Shown: positions 42,571-54,266 of the stretch, piece after piece
How positions within the stretch are numbered: position 1 is the stretch's first letter
Layout of the letters: every line of letters starts with the position of its first letter
Assembly: GCA_019054805.1 (NCBI GenBank)
Contig: JAHQIY010000014.1
Coordinates: forward strand, 124,001-188,000
DNA length: 64,000 bases
Reading direction: 5' to 3'
Origin: Brachionus manjavacas
Lineage: Eukaryota > Rotifera > Eurotatoria > Ploima > Brachionidae
Notes under the pieces: model-generated
Seen by the model: only the letters and a program-made list of their open reading frames with translations
The model's database searches: none
Told to the model about the DNA's origin: nothing
Position numbers and translations under genes: made by a program

Positions 42571-43421
42571 TTTCTGAGTGTGTATAGAAAAATCATTTTA
42601 CCGAATACTAAATGATAATGTAAATCAATTTACTTTGTTCTCTCAAGCATTAGAAAAGTGCAGTTCAATCGCTTCATTTTATAATCATTTTATAAATATT
42701 AAATCTCTTGTCTTATTATATATCTATTTTTAAAATATTTGCCTAAATCCAGTCAGTTTGAAACGGTATCCTCTCGGAAAGAAATTTTTGGGCTGTTGGT
42801 AATGGATGCTTGGCACCTTTCTCCTTTAAATCGATGACCTGTGTCAGTATCTTTTTTTTTCTTGTAGTTAAAATTTATACTTTTAAAATCTAAAAACAAA
42901 AAAAAACTAATAACAAACTAATTTGAAAAAATTATTCTAGTAGTTTTTTTAAGGGAATATTATTTCAGCACAATCAATTTCTGATTAGCACAATCAAAAA
43001 AACATTCAACACAATACGATTTCTTGTAATCACAAAAAATTGTTTTTAAAAAAAAAAAACATTTAACACAAAAAAATTGTGCTTGAAAATAATTCTTAAA
43101 AGAAATTTTTTTCAACACAAAAATTTTTATAAAAACATAAGTTTTAAACTCAAATTTTTATAATAATGATAATAAAGTATATTTCGAAGCTTAAAAAAAG
43201 ATATTAAAAAAACTAGTCCCTAGAAAACCCTTTTTCCGCTTTTTTTGCTCTACCTCTTTTAGGTTTATTGACAAATTGGTACTTTTTTTTAAAAAGTTCT
43301 TTTAATGTCAATATATGTGCACAATATCCTAATTTAGTGAAAAACTTGCAAGAACATTTCTTACTGTTAAGGTAGGGGTTTGTGTGTTTGGTGATGTCGA
43401 TGAGTCTACATGGTTGGAGCT

Positions 43422-43901
43422 TTTGGGGAGTCTGTACACTTTGACCGTCATTTCAATTCAGAAAAACTTGAATAACTTTTTTACTAAAAGTGTTAAAAAT
43501 GCTAAATTTTAAGCAAATTTGCTTAATGCAGTATAATAAGTCTGCAAAAAAATCTGCAATTTGCACGTCATCAAATAGTATTCTAGTCAATTGTGCAATT
43601 ACCATGTGGCAAGTTTTTTTTTCTATTTTACATTTCTAAAAATAATTGCGTGATTTTATTTCAAATTTTAACATGCTTAAGTTTTGAGTTTTAATGAAAC
43701 AACGTAATTTCAAAATTTCAAAAAAGTTAAATAGAAAATAAAACTTGCCATGTAGAGTTTTTACGGACATATATTTTTAGATTTAGAAAAGTTGCTTTAA
43801 AAATTAAGCATCCTACAGAACTAAATTATCTCTTTTAGTAAAAAATTTATTCAAGTTTTTCTGAATAGAAATGATCGAATTAAAGCGAAATTCACAACCA
43901 C
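43422..43901. mobile_element. Miniature element, family B, with ends related to the 4-kb element
   Basis: TCATTTCAATTCAGAAAAAC then TTGAATAACTTTTTTACTAA at the left is inverted at the right as TTATTCAAGTTTTTCTGAAT, then AGAAATGATCGAATT and TTCACAACCAC. These ends match GTTGTGAAGTTCG...AATTCGATCATTTC...AACTTGAATAAC of the element at 10467-14465. The interior has AAGCAAATTTGCTTAATGCA and repeated CTGCAAA words. No coding. Confidence 0.75.
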
Positions 43902-44399
43902 AAAAAACACAAAAATTATTGAATTTTTTTTTTCTTTTATTTAATTTTTAAATCTGTAAAATTTTTTGCTCAAATTGAAATTAGAAATTTTTAAATTCGA
44001 ATAAATATTCGATTATCTTTAAATTTTTATTTTTGTTTACAATTTTTTAAATTGTAATTAAAAAATATTTAAACTCTAATTAAAATAAAATATTTGATTT
44101 TTGACACTCTTTAAAAATCACGGCCAAATGCATTTTTTAAAATTTTGATCTTTTCTACATTGGTTAAAGGTAAAAGCATTTTTTTAGAGTTTGATTAAAA
44201 AACCTATTAGCCTTTAATTCTTGAACATCATTTAAAAAAAATCCCTCAAATATTTTTTTTAATATTGTAATTTAATTTTGCGTAAATTTGCGTAAAATTT
44301 AAAAGGTATTGCATGTATTTTCTAGCAAAGCTAGTAACAAAATAAAGTAAAATTAGGTGAAAAAATTTAAATTTTTGAATAAAATTCTATTTTATTATA

Positions 44400-44660
44400 T
44401 TTGGTCGTTTTAAATTCGATCATATCAATTAAGAAAAACTTGTAAAACTTTCTTAATATTTGTAATAATATTGTTGTGTAAAATGCTTAATGTTTAAGCA
44501 AACTTGCTTAATTCGAAAATATATGCCTGCAAAAATTTTGCATTAGAATTGCACAATTGATTAGGATACTGTTTAATTGCGGGCAAATTGTAGAAAATTG
44601 CAGAGTTTTTTGCAGATCTATCTTACAGCAAATTTGAATGAGCTCACTTCTTTTGATTTT
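44400..44660. mobile_element. Miniature element, family B, truncated copy
   Basis: TTCGATCATATCAATTAAGA, AAAACTTGTAAAACTTTC, TTAAGCAAACTTGCTTAATT and CAAATTGTAGAAAATTGCAG parallel the copy at 43422-43901. The right inverted end is missing or diverged. Confidence 0.6.
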
Positions 44661-45158
44661 TGATTTTTAAGCCCATAAATATTGACCAAAGAGTGCCAAT
44701 TTAAAAAAAAATTCACATTTTTAATTTTCACTAATTTATTCTAAAGAATAATGTAACTTGTTAGAAATCTTTATTTATATTTTTTTGCTTTTTTAGATTA
44801 TCAAACAATGAATCAGAAAGAATCATTAAATAACAAATTTTTTTTTTAAATCATCGAAATCAAAAATCTGTTTTCGCTCAGTAGTTTTTATCTTTATTAT
44901 TATTATTAAAACAATTAACAAAAAAATTATTAGGAGATTTCAGATGTTTTAATTCATTAATCGCCACTTAAGACCCTGAATACTTGTGACTAGGCAATTA
45001 GCTTAGAATCAAGAGAGGTTAGTGCACATTTAATCTTCATTACTTCTCTTTTTCATGTATTTTAGTCCATTTTTAAACAAGTTTTTTTAGTTCTTTTTTT
45101 TCAATGCAATCGGAAATAAACGAAAAAAGAGACCTCTTTTTTTCTTTTCTGAAAAAAA

Positions 45159-46641
45159 TTAGTAAAAAAAAACGTCATTATTTTTTGTTTCGTTATTGTT
45201 GAATATAAATTGTACATGGCGATGTTCATTTGGACTTTGGTCAATGGTAGAAATAGTGTTCAAACAATCATCACTTGTCACTGTATCGTAGTAATCACTA
45301 GTAAAAGTCTTTGACTCTGTTTGAACATTTTGTGAGTAATCACATTTTTCAATGTCAATTTTAAGACATTCGTCATCTATTTCCTCATTTTCGTCAATTC
45401 TGCTTAAACTGGCCACATCAAAATTTGTTTTGTTTTCTTCTTGATCGAAAGCTTTGTTTTCTTGTAGATACTGGTCAAAATAGGCCTTTAGATTGACATT
45501 GGTCTTACACTTGCTTCTACGCCGAGCCATCTCTTCCAATTTGTCTTCTTGATAGTTTATTTTTATCCTAAGACCTTGTTTAATTAGTTTTCTATTCAAT
45601 TTTTCTTCACGGCTATTTTTGCTGCGTGACTTTAGCTGAATTTTTCTCGCACTCAAATAGCGACGTATGGTCAAGTTTATCTTGTCCTCGATCATATGTA
45701 TTACTTCTTTTCGAATATTTTCCGCATTTGTCTTAAAATAGTCCAGAACCAGAGTTATTATCAAAGTAATGTATGCCATGCCAAGGTACATCCACAAGTA
45801 TAACGAGAAACGGTACACATTCATCCATGAGGATGATGAAAACTTGAAATTGGAACCGGCCACCAAGTCTCCAAAGCCAATCGTGAACAAAGTAACAAAG
45901 ATGTAATACAACGCATCAATGTAGTTCCAATTCTCAAGGCGCATAATTACAAATCCCGGCACCAACAAAAAAATAATTGTGCCCGATATCACTGAGAAAA
46001 TAATCTTAATATATTTTATTTAAATTATTTAACAAATTAATTTATAAATTATTTGGTAAAAAGGTTTGTTTTTTTTTTGTCTACTGGCAAAAAGATTTAA
46101 GAGAAAATGGACTGAAAAAAAATTTTAAATGTAATTTTTACTAAAAATATTTAATTTCTAGACAAGAACGAGTTTTTTTTTTGCTGAAAATTTCTCGTAA
46201 TTACTTGAATTATGATAAAAATTTTCTTATTATTTGAAAATTTTTCGACCGGTTTGAGCAAGTAAGCCGATCCTTTTTTGAGTATTTCACCAATTTTGGC
46301 CAAAAAAACAATATTTATAGGTATTCCGATGAAAGCCACGATAATGGTGAATATTTTGCCCATGTCTGTACTTGGAGTCAAATTGCCATAGCCTTTTTAA
46401 ACATGGAATTGAATTTTACAAATTTAATTTAAAGTGACAGTGTACCTATGGTAGTTATAGTGGTAATGACAAAAAATATGCTATCCGACAAAGATGGTTT
46501 TGTGTAGCTACAATTGTTAAAATAATTTAGTTGGCTGATTTCGTGGCTACATATTGGAATGAGTGAATATAGATAACCACCGAAAACAATGAGTCCAACT
46601 TCGATTGCAACTAGAGTCAAAAGAATTTTGTTTATTTTCAT
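45159..46641 (-). CDS. Two-pore-domain potassium channel (K2P/KCNK), three exons
   Basis: Exons 46641-46446, 46392-46205 and 46004-45159 join in phase to 409 residues. Four membrane segments: M1 (7-28), M2 (about 77-97), M3 (131-149) and M4 (about 195-217). Selectivity filter 1 is TIGYG (64-68, split by intron 1 at the first Gly) and filter 2 is TIGFG (169-173), the normal K2P pair. The cytosolic tail is about 190 residues, first basic (RKIQLKSRSKNSREEKLNRK), then acidic. It gives background potassium leak current at the plasma membrane. Odd: the stretch between M1 and pore 1 is only about 24 residues, against roughly 60 in vertebrate K2Ps, so the extracellular cap appears much reduced, although a Cys pair (31 and 44) is present. 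The subfamily (TWIK, TREK or nematode TWK) is not resolved. Confidence 0.88.
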
Positions 46642-46952
46642 TTTTATTATTTGATTTTTTGATAATAAATTTTTAAGTATTTTTAAATAATTATTTTTGT
46701 TGAAAATGTTATCTTATATGGAAAAAAAAGGTCATTTAAATTTATGTAATTTGATCAAAAGTAAAGAACGCTTGAGCTAAGATTGCTCATTATTTTGTAA
46801 GTTAACATTTTAAATGTAAGGCTAGCACTTATTTTAATTAAGACTTGTTCAAATTTCTTAGACGATATTTGAAGACTAATTTTGTTTGCTTAAAAAAATA
46901 TAAAAAAAAAAAACAAGTGATTTTTTTAATTTTATTTCATAAATGATGCATG

Positions 46953-47025
46953 GGGCCTGTAGCGTAATGGATAACGCGTCTGACTTCGAATCAGAAGATT
47001 CCAGGTTCGAGTCCTGGTAGGCTCG
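46953..47025 (+). tRNA. tRNA-Arg(TCG)
   Basis: The same 73-nt sequence as the copy at 36900-36972: start GGGCCTGTAGCGTAATGG, anticodon loop CTTCGAA, T loop TTCGAGT, discriminator G. The downstream TTTTTTT run fits Pol III termination. Upstream is the divergent K2P gene, 311 bp away. Confidence 0.95.
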
Positions 47026-47159
47026 AAATTTTTTTCTCAACAATTCGATTTTTTATTTATTCGCATATCTGTATTAGTTTTTAGCAATTAAGTACAATAA
47101 AACGAAAAAAAAATTTTAAAAATTAAGTCTTTTATTTTTATATTATTTCAAAATTATTT

Positions 47160-47410
47160 CTGTAAACGCAACATGATGAAAAATAAATAGTTGCGTCAAC
47201 TGTCAGATAAGTCTGATAATATTGTGCAAAATCTCTGCAAAATGCACTACGCTAGAATAAATTGATATTTTAGCAAACTTTAGTAATTGATTCAGCCATT
47301 TATGTTGCACCATGTCGCATTCGCAGGAGTATTTTGAATTCCTAGAAAAAAAATTACTATATTTTTCATAAATTTGTTCTGTTATTTTCTTTTGTTTATT
47401 TCACAAAACC
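47160..47410. mobile_element. Miniature element, family A, copy next to the tRNA
   Basis: TTCTGTAAACGCAACATGAT, GTGCAAAATCTCTGCAAAAT, GTTGCACCATGTCGCATTCG and the end GTTTATTTCACAAAACC match the copies at 1940 and 32055. The left outer inverted repeat is not evident, so it is truncated. Confidence 0.65.
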
Positions 47411-47619
47411 TCTTTCATATTTATAAAATAAAAATATTAAAAATTTAAGTTCGAATATATTTGGCAACAAAATATAAGTTATTTAAATTGAAACAATTAA
47501 ATATAAATCTAGTTTGTGATCATGGAGGATTGCACCCGGAGTCAAGAAGTTTCAATGATGGCAAATGGGGAATTCGATTTATTTATTTGTTTTCTGTATC
47601 GAACTAGAGCTCATTCAGA

Positions 47620-47840
47620 ATAAATTATAGAAAAAATGTATTGCCTTTATTGCAGCGTTCTTTAATTTCGTCCACCAGTATAGTTAAATTTGCCTTGGAA
47701 TCAAATTTAATACCAAGAAACTTGATTTCTTTCTGGCTCACTATTCTGTTTCCATAAATTTTTAAGTCAAGATTATCTCTTTTAGTTTTGTGCCTAGAAA
47801 AGACTACTAAACACGACTTTTCAACTTATGTCTTCATTTG
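47620..47840 (-). mobile_element. LINE reverse-transcriptase fragment
   Basis: On the minus strand KSCLVVFSRHKTKRDNLDLK, then IYGNRIVSQKEIKFLGIKFD and SKANLTILVDEIKERC, is the segment after the RT catalytic site (N..KTK...F......I....+.K.LGI.FD). The frame is mostly open; no other domain is attached. Confidence 0.75.
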
Positions 47841-47891
47841 AATTCGGCGAATCTAATTTCTATTTCGACTGACCTTTGTCATGGCTAAAAA

Positions 47892-48190
47892 GCCTGTATA
47901 GCCGAATAGTTTTGTGTTAGTCATGCGAGCAGAGGATCATGGGTTCAAATACCCGTTGAGGGTGGAAAAATTTTCAAAATATCTCTGCAGTACGGGACGA
48001 ATGCTTGAAGCTCTACTAAAAATTATAAAAATAAGGGAACTGGCTACGATTTGTTAATAATAACGGTGCGGATGATCAATTCGACGCAGTGACCTCTGTT
48101 TCAGGTCAGAGCCATTGCTCAGAAAGGTACTCGAAAAGGAGATGAGCGCTTTCCCATTATCCTCTGGGGTTGAAAAGGGACATTTTTATT
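47892..48190 (+). mobile_element. tRNA-derived SINE, longest copy in window
   Basis: The head GCCTGTATAGCCGAATAGTT carries an A-box-like TAGCCGAATAGT, and GGGTTCAAATACCCG about 35 nt later is a B box flanked by complementary bases. A tRNA-unrelated body follows (GTGGAAAAATTTTCAAAATA, CGATTTGTTAATAATAACGG, GACGCAGTGACCTCTGTTTC, AAAGGTACTCGAAAAGGAGA) to a 3' end near TTGAAAAGGGAC. Partial copies are at 5799, 28173 and 63928. No long A tail was seen. Confidence 0.7.
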
Positions 48191-48201
48191 AATTGTCATG
48201 A

Positions 48202-48507
48202 CTATTATCCAGACTTGGGCAAAAGTAAAAAAAAAAGTCATTTTAAAGTCTTTTAAAAGTCAAGTCAGTGACTTGACTTTAAATTTTTTTTTTAATTTTG
48301 TTTTTAAATATCAAAAAAAGAAAAAATTAACATTAAGTGTTCGACATCAAAATTTAATTTAATAAAAAAAAAAGCTACATTTTTCGAAAAAAAAAATTAT
48401 TGTAATTTTGGTGACTTTAAATTTAAAAAAAAAATATAAAGTCTAGTCATATGACTTGACTTGACTTGAATTTGACTTAATGACTTTTGCCCTAGTCTTC
48501 TATTATC
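48202..48507. mobile_element. hAT-type miniature element with 8-bp target-site duplication
   Basis: CTATTATC at 48202-48209 is repeated exactly at 48500-48507. Between them the ends are CAGACTTGGGCAAAAGT and, in reverse complement, AAGACTAGGGCAAAAGT, so the terminal inverted repeats are about 17 bp. The body is built from repeated (A)AGTC/GACTT words arranged as inverted arrays around an AT-rich centre. An 8-bp duplication is typical of hAT. No coding. Confidence 0.88.
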
Positions 48508-48597
48508 AAATCACAAGGCCAGAGACATTCAATTCCATTTGTCCATTTGAAGATCTTACCATACCTGCTAGTGTTTATTAATTAAGAAATGAATAAA

Positions 48598-48800
48598 GTA
48601 ATCATCCGAAATGAGTGACATGTCTTTAAAATAGAGAACTCTATTATGGTTTTAAAAAAAATTAAATTTCAATTTAAGTGACATGTAGCAAAAAGTGAAA
48701 CCATTTTAAAATTTAAGACATGTCATTAAAATTGAGCATTACTCTTTTCTAAAACCAGTGCTCATTTTTTAGAGACATGTCACTTAATTCGGATTATTAC
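48598..48800. mobile_element. 203-bp miniature element with GTAATNATCCGAA ends
   Basis: The left end GTAATCATCCGAAATGAGTG continues ACATGTCTTTAAAAT; the right end in reverse complement is GTAATAATCCGAATTAAGTG continuing ACATGTCTCTAAAAA, giving about 40-bp inverted repeats. AGTGACATGT/ACATGTCA occurs four times, including a second inner pair. A shorter relative is at 61697-61786. Confidence 0.8.
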
Positions 48801-49049
48801 GTTAGAACAAAAGTAAAAATTAAAGTTCCAATAAAATTTTCCCCTATGTAAGTAAGTTAAATAAAATGAAGCAAGCAAAATTCAAATATGACAATGAGGT
48901 GAATTTTAGGTTGAAAGGATTGGTCGAGTCGACATATTTCAAGTATGTGCTGTATATTTGAAATATGTATCAATCTGACATCAATCATGCAATAGAATGA
49001 CCAAATACTAAAATATGATATGTGAATGAGTATCATATCTTAGTTAAGC

Positions 49050-50030
49050 AATTTTATCAAGCTCAAGGCTTGAATTACAGCGTTCTATTATCTATTAACT
49101 TCCTATCTCTGATTGAATTAAAAGTTTATTTTGTAAAAATTTAGTTCCAAGAAACCTCACTTCTTAATGACTCTCAAGCTTACTTACCGCATAGAGCACC
49201 AAGTTTATTCTTTGCTTTGCATATTTTGAAAAGTCTAAAGAACAAGACTTTTGTTGTGAAAATTTTTGTTCTGTCATCTACAAAGTCTTTGTTTAGTTCA
49301 TTTCACAAATTGTCTATTTTATTTTCTAGCTTTCGGCTTTCTTTTAAAAGAAAATTAGCAGCAAATGGCCAAGAGGCAATTCATTAGTATTATGTTTAGT
49401 CAAAATAATTTGGGTCCCATTTGTAATCGCTTAAAAAACGGGCAGAAAATATCTAATCTCAATAAATTGAAAACATTCAGTCATTCATCAGCAAGTAATT
49501 AGACTTTTCTCCCGTACCATTTAGGACTTATAGAGCGTAAAAGCTCACCACATCGAGCTTGGACTTGTTGGTCTTGATTCCTAAGATGCTTCCCTCTAAA
49601 GAGGCAGAAAGATCTGAATTAAAAAGTTGGTCGGGGAGAATTTTTTCTAGTATCTGCTCTCAGATATTCCACCATCCAAAATTTTGAGCGCAGTTTTTTT
49701 TTCCATCAATTTTTTGAATTGAAACATTTATTAATTGAAATATAAAGTTACACATGTAATTTAGAAGAGCATACAATTTTGTTTAAGGCAACATATAATA
49801 TGGCAATCAGCATTTAGAATTGGGTGGAAGCTAGAATTAAAATTAACTAACTAACTGACACTTTTAGAGTATCATTAATGAATTTAGTAAACGAAAATGT
49901 GCTTTTTACTAAACCTTGAAGGACATCTGCAGTTATTGAGTATTCGCCGCCAATGTGACCATCAGCGTTGACTTCAAATATCCTTTAGCCTAGGAATGGC
50001 CTTTTCCAGTGAACTAAGTAAGTTGGTAGC
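49050..50030 (-). mobile_element. Scattered LINE reverse-transcriptase pieces
   Basis: In minus-strand order: HIGGEYSITADVLQGLVKST then FSFTKFINDT (RT palm, like GVLQGDVLSP.LF..YINDL) near 49980-49870; SDLSASLEGSILGIKTNKSK near 49640-49550; KDFVDDRTKIFTTKVLFFRL then FKICKAKNKLGAL near 49330-49190. The order agrees with a single decayed element, but spacing is disturbed and stops are frequent. Confidence 0.55.
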
Positions 50031-51858
50031 TATTGAAAAAATAAATATTATAATAATAAAAGAAGTACAAAATTGAGTAAAATAAATTTAAAAAAAAATA
50101 AAAAATATGTCATTACATTTTCAAATAAATTCAAAAAATAAAAATAATTGGCTTAATTTTACTTTGAGAATATTTATACTTTATACTTTCAACTAATCTG
50201 ATTAAATTGTTTGAAAAATCTCAAAATCACAATAAAAATTTAAGTTAGGTAATTTTTTAATTTGTTTGGAGCAATTTTTTCTCGAAGGCAAGTGCTTAGT
50301 CTCAGAACAAACCAGAACGCTTCGAGAAATTAGTCTTTTTCTATTTTCTTTCTTTGTTAATTTTGCAGCTTAAAAAAGGTCGACTTTGATTAAGAACGAT
50401 CAATTGGATTGCAAACAGAGTTCTGTTTAAACAAAATGATCGGTGTTGTCAAGCAGTAATTACTTCAAAAAGTAAATAAATAAGTAGGTGCTGTTTATAA
50501 ACGAACATTTTTGATTTGGTCACTTTTAAATTAATTAAAAAATTAATAGAGTAAGCCCAAGCACTAACGATTTATATTTGTCATCAATTAAAACCAAAGG
50601 CTAAAATACAAATATCATTTAAATTGACCATTTGAATTTTCAGTTCATAAAAACAATTCAAAGTCAAATTAAATTTTGATTATTTTTTTAAAAAATATTG
50701 AAAAAAAAAGGAAAAAAATAAACAGTGCAAAATATTAGGTTAAATTTGTTAATTAGAGCTGTTAAACGAGGCGTTTATGAAATGAAATGAAATGGGAAAA
50801 AGAAAATAATAAAGCACAAAATCGGCTCGTACAAAAGATATCATTGATTTTTTAATTTGAAATAAGTGAACAAAAAAATCATATTCAAAATCAATTAGAA
50901 CTCTATTGAGAGTGTGCTATTAGCTTTTCTCTTTTATTTTAAATATTGATTAATTAAAGCGTATAAAATGTTTTTAAAAGACCTCAAATTTTTGAAACTT
51001 GAAAGCAAAAAAGCATTAAAATACTTTAGCTTGAAGACAAATCTGCAAAACAAACACAAGCTAATGTGCTGCGAAACAGGTGTACGGCCAGATTAATAGA
51101 TGACCGCTCTGCACTGTCGAAAGATTAACAAACAGTGAACTAAGTTTAGTGAGGAAAATTTTTTTTAAAAGTTTTCCTAAAAATTGAAATTGCTTTGAAC
51201 TCTTTAAGAAATCAAACTAGTCGAGCATGATTTTTGTGACATATTTTAAATTAAAAACTCTAAATTTAATTTTAATTGAAATAAAAAAAATCTATCTTTT
51301 TTAATTAAATTTATTCTCTTAAAATCTTAGATTTGATTGGCTTTCAAATTAACAATTAATTAGTCTTAGATATTTACAACAATAAATTCTAATTAAAAAT
51401 TTTATTTTATTAATAATTAAATTTGTATTTTTATTGTTATTGTACCTTAGAAGAGAATTCAAAAAAATGGAACGATTGTTAGAAGATCAGTCTCGATCAT
51501 GTTTGCTTCATCTGCTTCTTAGGGAAAAAAATATCATTTTGTATTTCATATTTATGGTCTACTAAAGAAATTTTTTCTTTAGATTTTGCTATTATTTGTT
51601 GAATATTCCTCTCTTAAAATAAAAGACAATATAAAGAAATAATTTTTTACTAATATATTAAAATCTAAAAATTAAACAATTAAAAATTGACCAATTGATC
51701 AGAAGTCTGTACTTCGAAGCTTAAAATAAAGCTTTAATTTTATACTACTACTCTATTTTCTATGAGATACTCAATTTTCTATCTAATTAAAATTCATTAA
51801 CTTTTCTAATGATAAAATTATTGAATTGAATTATCGATACAAAACACTAAGTTGTAAG
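50031..51858. other. AT-rich DNA, nothing recognised
   Basis: No coding segment, RNA gene or clear terminal repeat was seen. GC-richer patches near 50290-50460 and 51060-51140 have no readable frame. Confidence 0.45.
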
Positions 51859-52130
51859 GATGGCCCGAGTATAGGAAAATTGACTGTGGTGTACATCAAC
51901 AAGGAGTAGTGAATCAACTGAGGGTCTTTGTTCGTGTAAATAATGGAGAAGACTGTGTAGGCAGTAGAGATGGCCCGAGCATAGGAAAATTGACTGTGGT
52001 GTACATCAACAAGGAGTAGTGAATCAACAGAGGGTCTTTGTTCGTGTAAATAATGGAGAAGACTGTGTAGGCAGTAAAGATGGCCCGAGCATATAAAAAA
52101 TCAACAAGGAGTGCTGAATTAACTGAGGGT
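51859..52130. repeat. 110-bp tandem repeat, about 2.5 copies
   Basis: GATGGCCCGAG starts units at 51859, 51969 and 52079. Units 1 and 2 differ at only a few bases; unit 3 has an internal deletion and ends near GAGGGT at 52130. The unit has higher GC than its flanks. No frame is shared through all copies; no RNA fold is assigned. Confidence 0.9.
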
Positions 52131-53996
52131 ATTACTAGTTCAGCGAAAAAAAAGGGAGAGTGGGTGAGTTGTTGGTAAAGTTGAGAGCAGATTTTGTTTT
52201 TAATAAAATAGAAAAAAAATTTAATTCCTGTTTTCTTTATAACATGAGTAAAAATTAGAATTTAGAAAAAATTGCACTTAATTGTTTGATACTTTGATTA
52301 ATGTCAATAGCAAAGAAGAGATTTTTTTATGTTTAAATGTTCTAAAACTAGTGCCAACTTTACTCTTTACTCTTATATTGAAGAAGAAAAAAGAAAACTT
52401 TTTAAAATGTGATCTAGGAAATGAACAAAAAAATGCCAAACTAGGATATTAAAATAAGTGGCCAAAGCAGATGCATTAGAATAACAGTTTGTACACGATT
52501 AAGCTAAAGTGAGCAAAGAATAAGAAGCCTTTTGTGAAAAATCAAACAGATAAACTTGTGTATTTAAAGTATTAAACAAGAAATAAAATTCTATTTGCCA
52601 TTAAGATAAAAAAGCAATCGAAAAAGTTAGTCAAGTGTTTGAATAAGAATTATGAGTAGCACATTGAACATTTTTGAATTTGGAATTGTGAACATGGCAC
52701 AATATTTAAATTTAATGTGAATTTAATTGAGCCCAAATTTTGTGTTGCAACATTTAATTTTAAATTCTCTAATTTTACTTTTTCAAATCAATGTCCAGAA
52801 TTAACCTGACCAACGTGAAAAGAGAGCCGATTGAGCAAATCTCTTATTGACCTGGTCTTAAAAGCCGCAAATTAAAAGATCACAAGATAAATTTCGAAAT
52901 TTAAAACTGTAGGCCGATGGCAATGCTAATTGAATTCTAAGTATTCACCTATTGAATTAGATACTTTTGTTCAAATAAAATATTTTAACAGTAATTCTTC
53001 TGATTATTATTCTAAGGTTTTAGCACAGAGAGAAAGAGAGACAGAGAGAGAGAGAGTGTTTTGGCTTTCTATTGTTCTAATAAAATAATTTTATAATTTA
53101 GAGAACAAACACTAAAAATCAATTGAACACAACAACAAATAGTAGGCTTGATAAGAAGGGTCCGGTCGCCAAGTTGTCTTTGTGGGTATTCGCCTAGTTG
53201 TGCATCAGCGTAATCCGATGATCATTCTTTCATTCATTCATTCATTTCAAGGTATTCTCTCTTGACACACACACACACACACACACACAAAGTCAGATGA
53301 AAAAATTAATTTAAGTATATAGGTATTTAAAGCAATAAATAGGTGTTGGTAGCTGATCATTGTCGTTGTCGTAGTCGTAGTGGTCGTCGGGTAACCATTT
53401 TGGGAAAGTTTATTTAAATAATTTTTGAGCAAATAAAAATCTAGGTAATTATGAAAATATTTTGTTGTTGAGCTATTGTTAACAAAAATTGTTAACATAA
53501 ATTGGTTTATTAAAATAAAAATCAAATAAAAGAAAATTAAAAAAAACAAAACAAAAAACAAACCAAAAGAAGAAGAGAAGAGAAAAATTATTAAATTTTT
53601 AAGCTCGCGGCTTCAAGACTTGTCGTTTCCGTCCGCCGCGTTTTACATCCTTAGTGTATGTTTGTGAGATTGGTGCAATTCATTTTTTAATTATCTTCTT
53701 CTAATTTTTTTTTCTTTTTCTTTTTTTTTTTGATTTTGATTTTAATTAAAGTTTTTTTAGTGTTGTACCTTGAGTCGAAGAAAACAAACAGAGCCTAAAT
53801 TTAGCTAGTTAAGAAAACGATTTGAAATCTTGTCATTCGTTAATTACATCGCTAAATAATTAAACAAGTTTGGAAGCCATTTAGAAACAAGTTGTTCATT
53901 TTCAATTAAATATTTTTAAAAGATTGAACTTGATGATAAATTTAATTGTCTTGATGATGATATATAAATTTCACTTGATTAAATTGTTTAAACGCT

Positions 53997-54091
<95 letters not shown>

Positions 54092-54235
54092 CATTTCGCC
54101 ATCTCTGCCTTGTTTAGTTCTTCGATATTTTTTTTGTTTAGTTGCTCTCGAAATATTTGATGTTTGTCGAAGCAAGAAAAACACAACAAAAAAAAAAGAG
54201 AGAAAAGAAAGAGCGAAGCCTTTCAAATAATTAAG

Positions 54236-54266
<31 letters not shown>

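Noticed and set aside
42301-43400. A complete hAT transposon
   Set aside because: The catalytic core, C-terminal dimerisation domain and right terminus could not be found; only an N-terminal fragment is supported.
51859-52130. CRISPR-like array
   Set aside because: Units are contiguous 110-bp tandem copies without spacers, in an animal genome.
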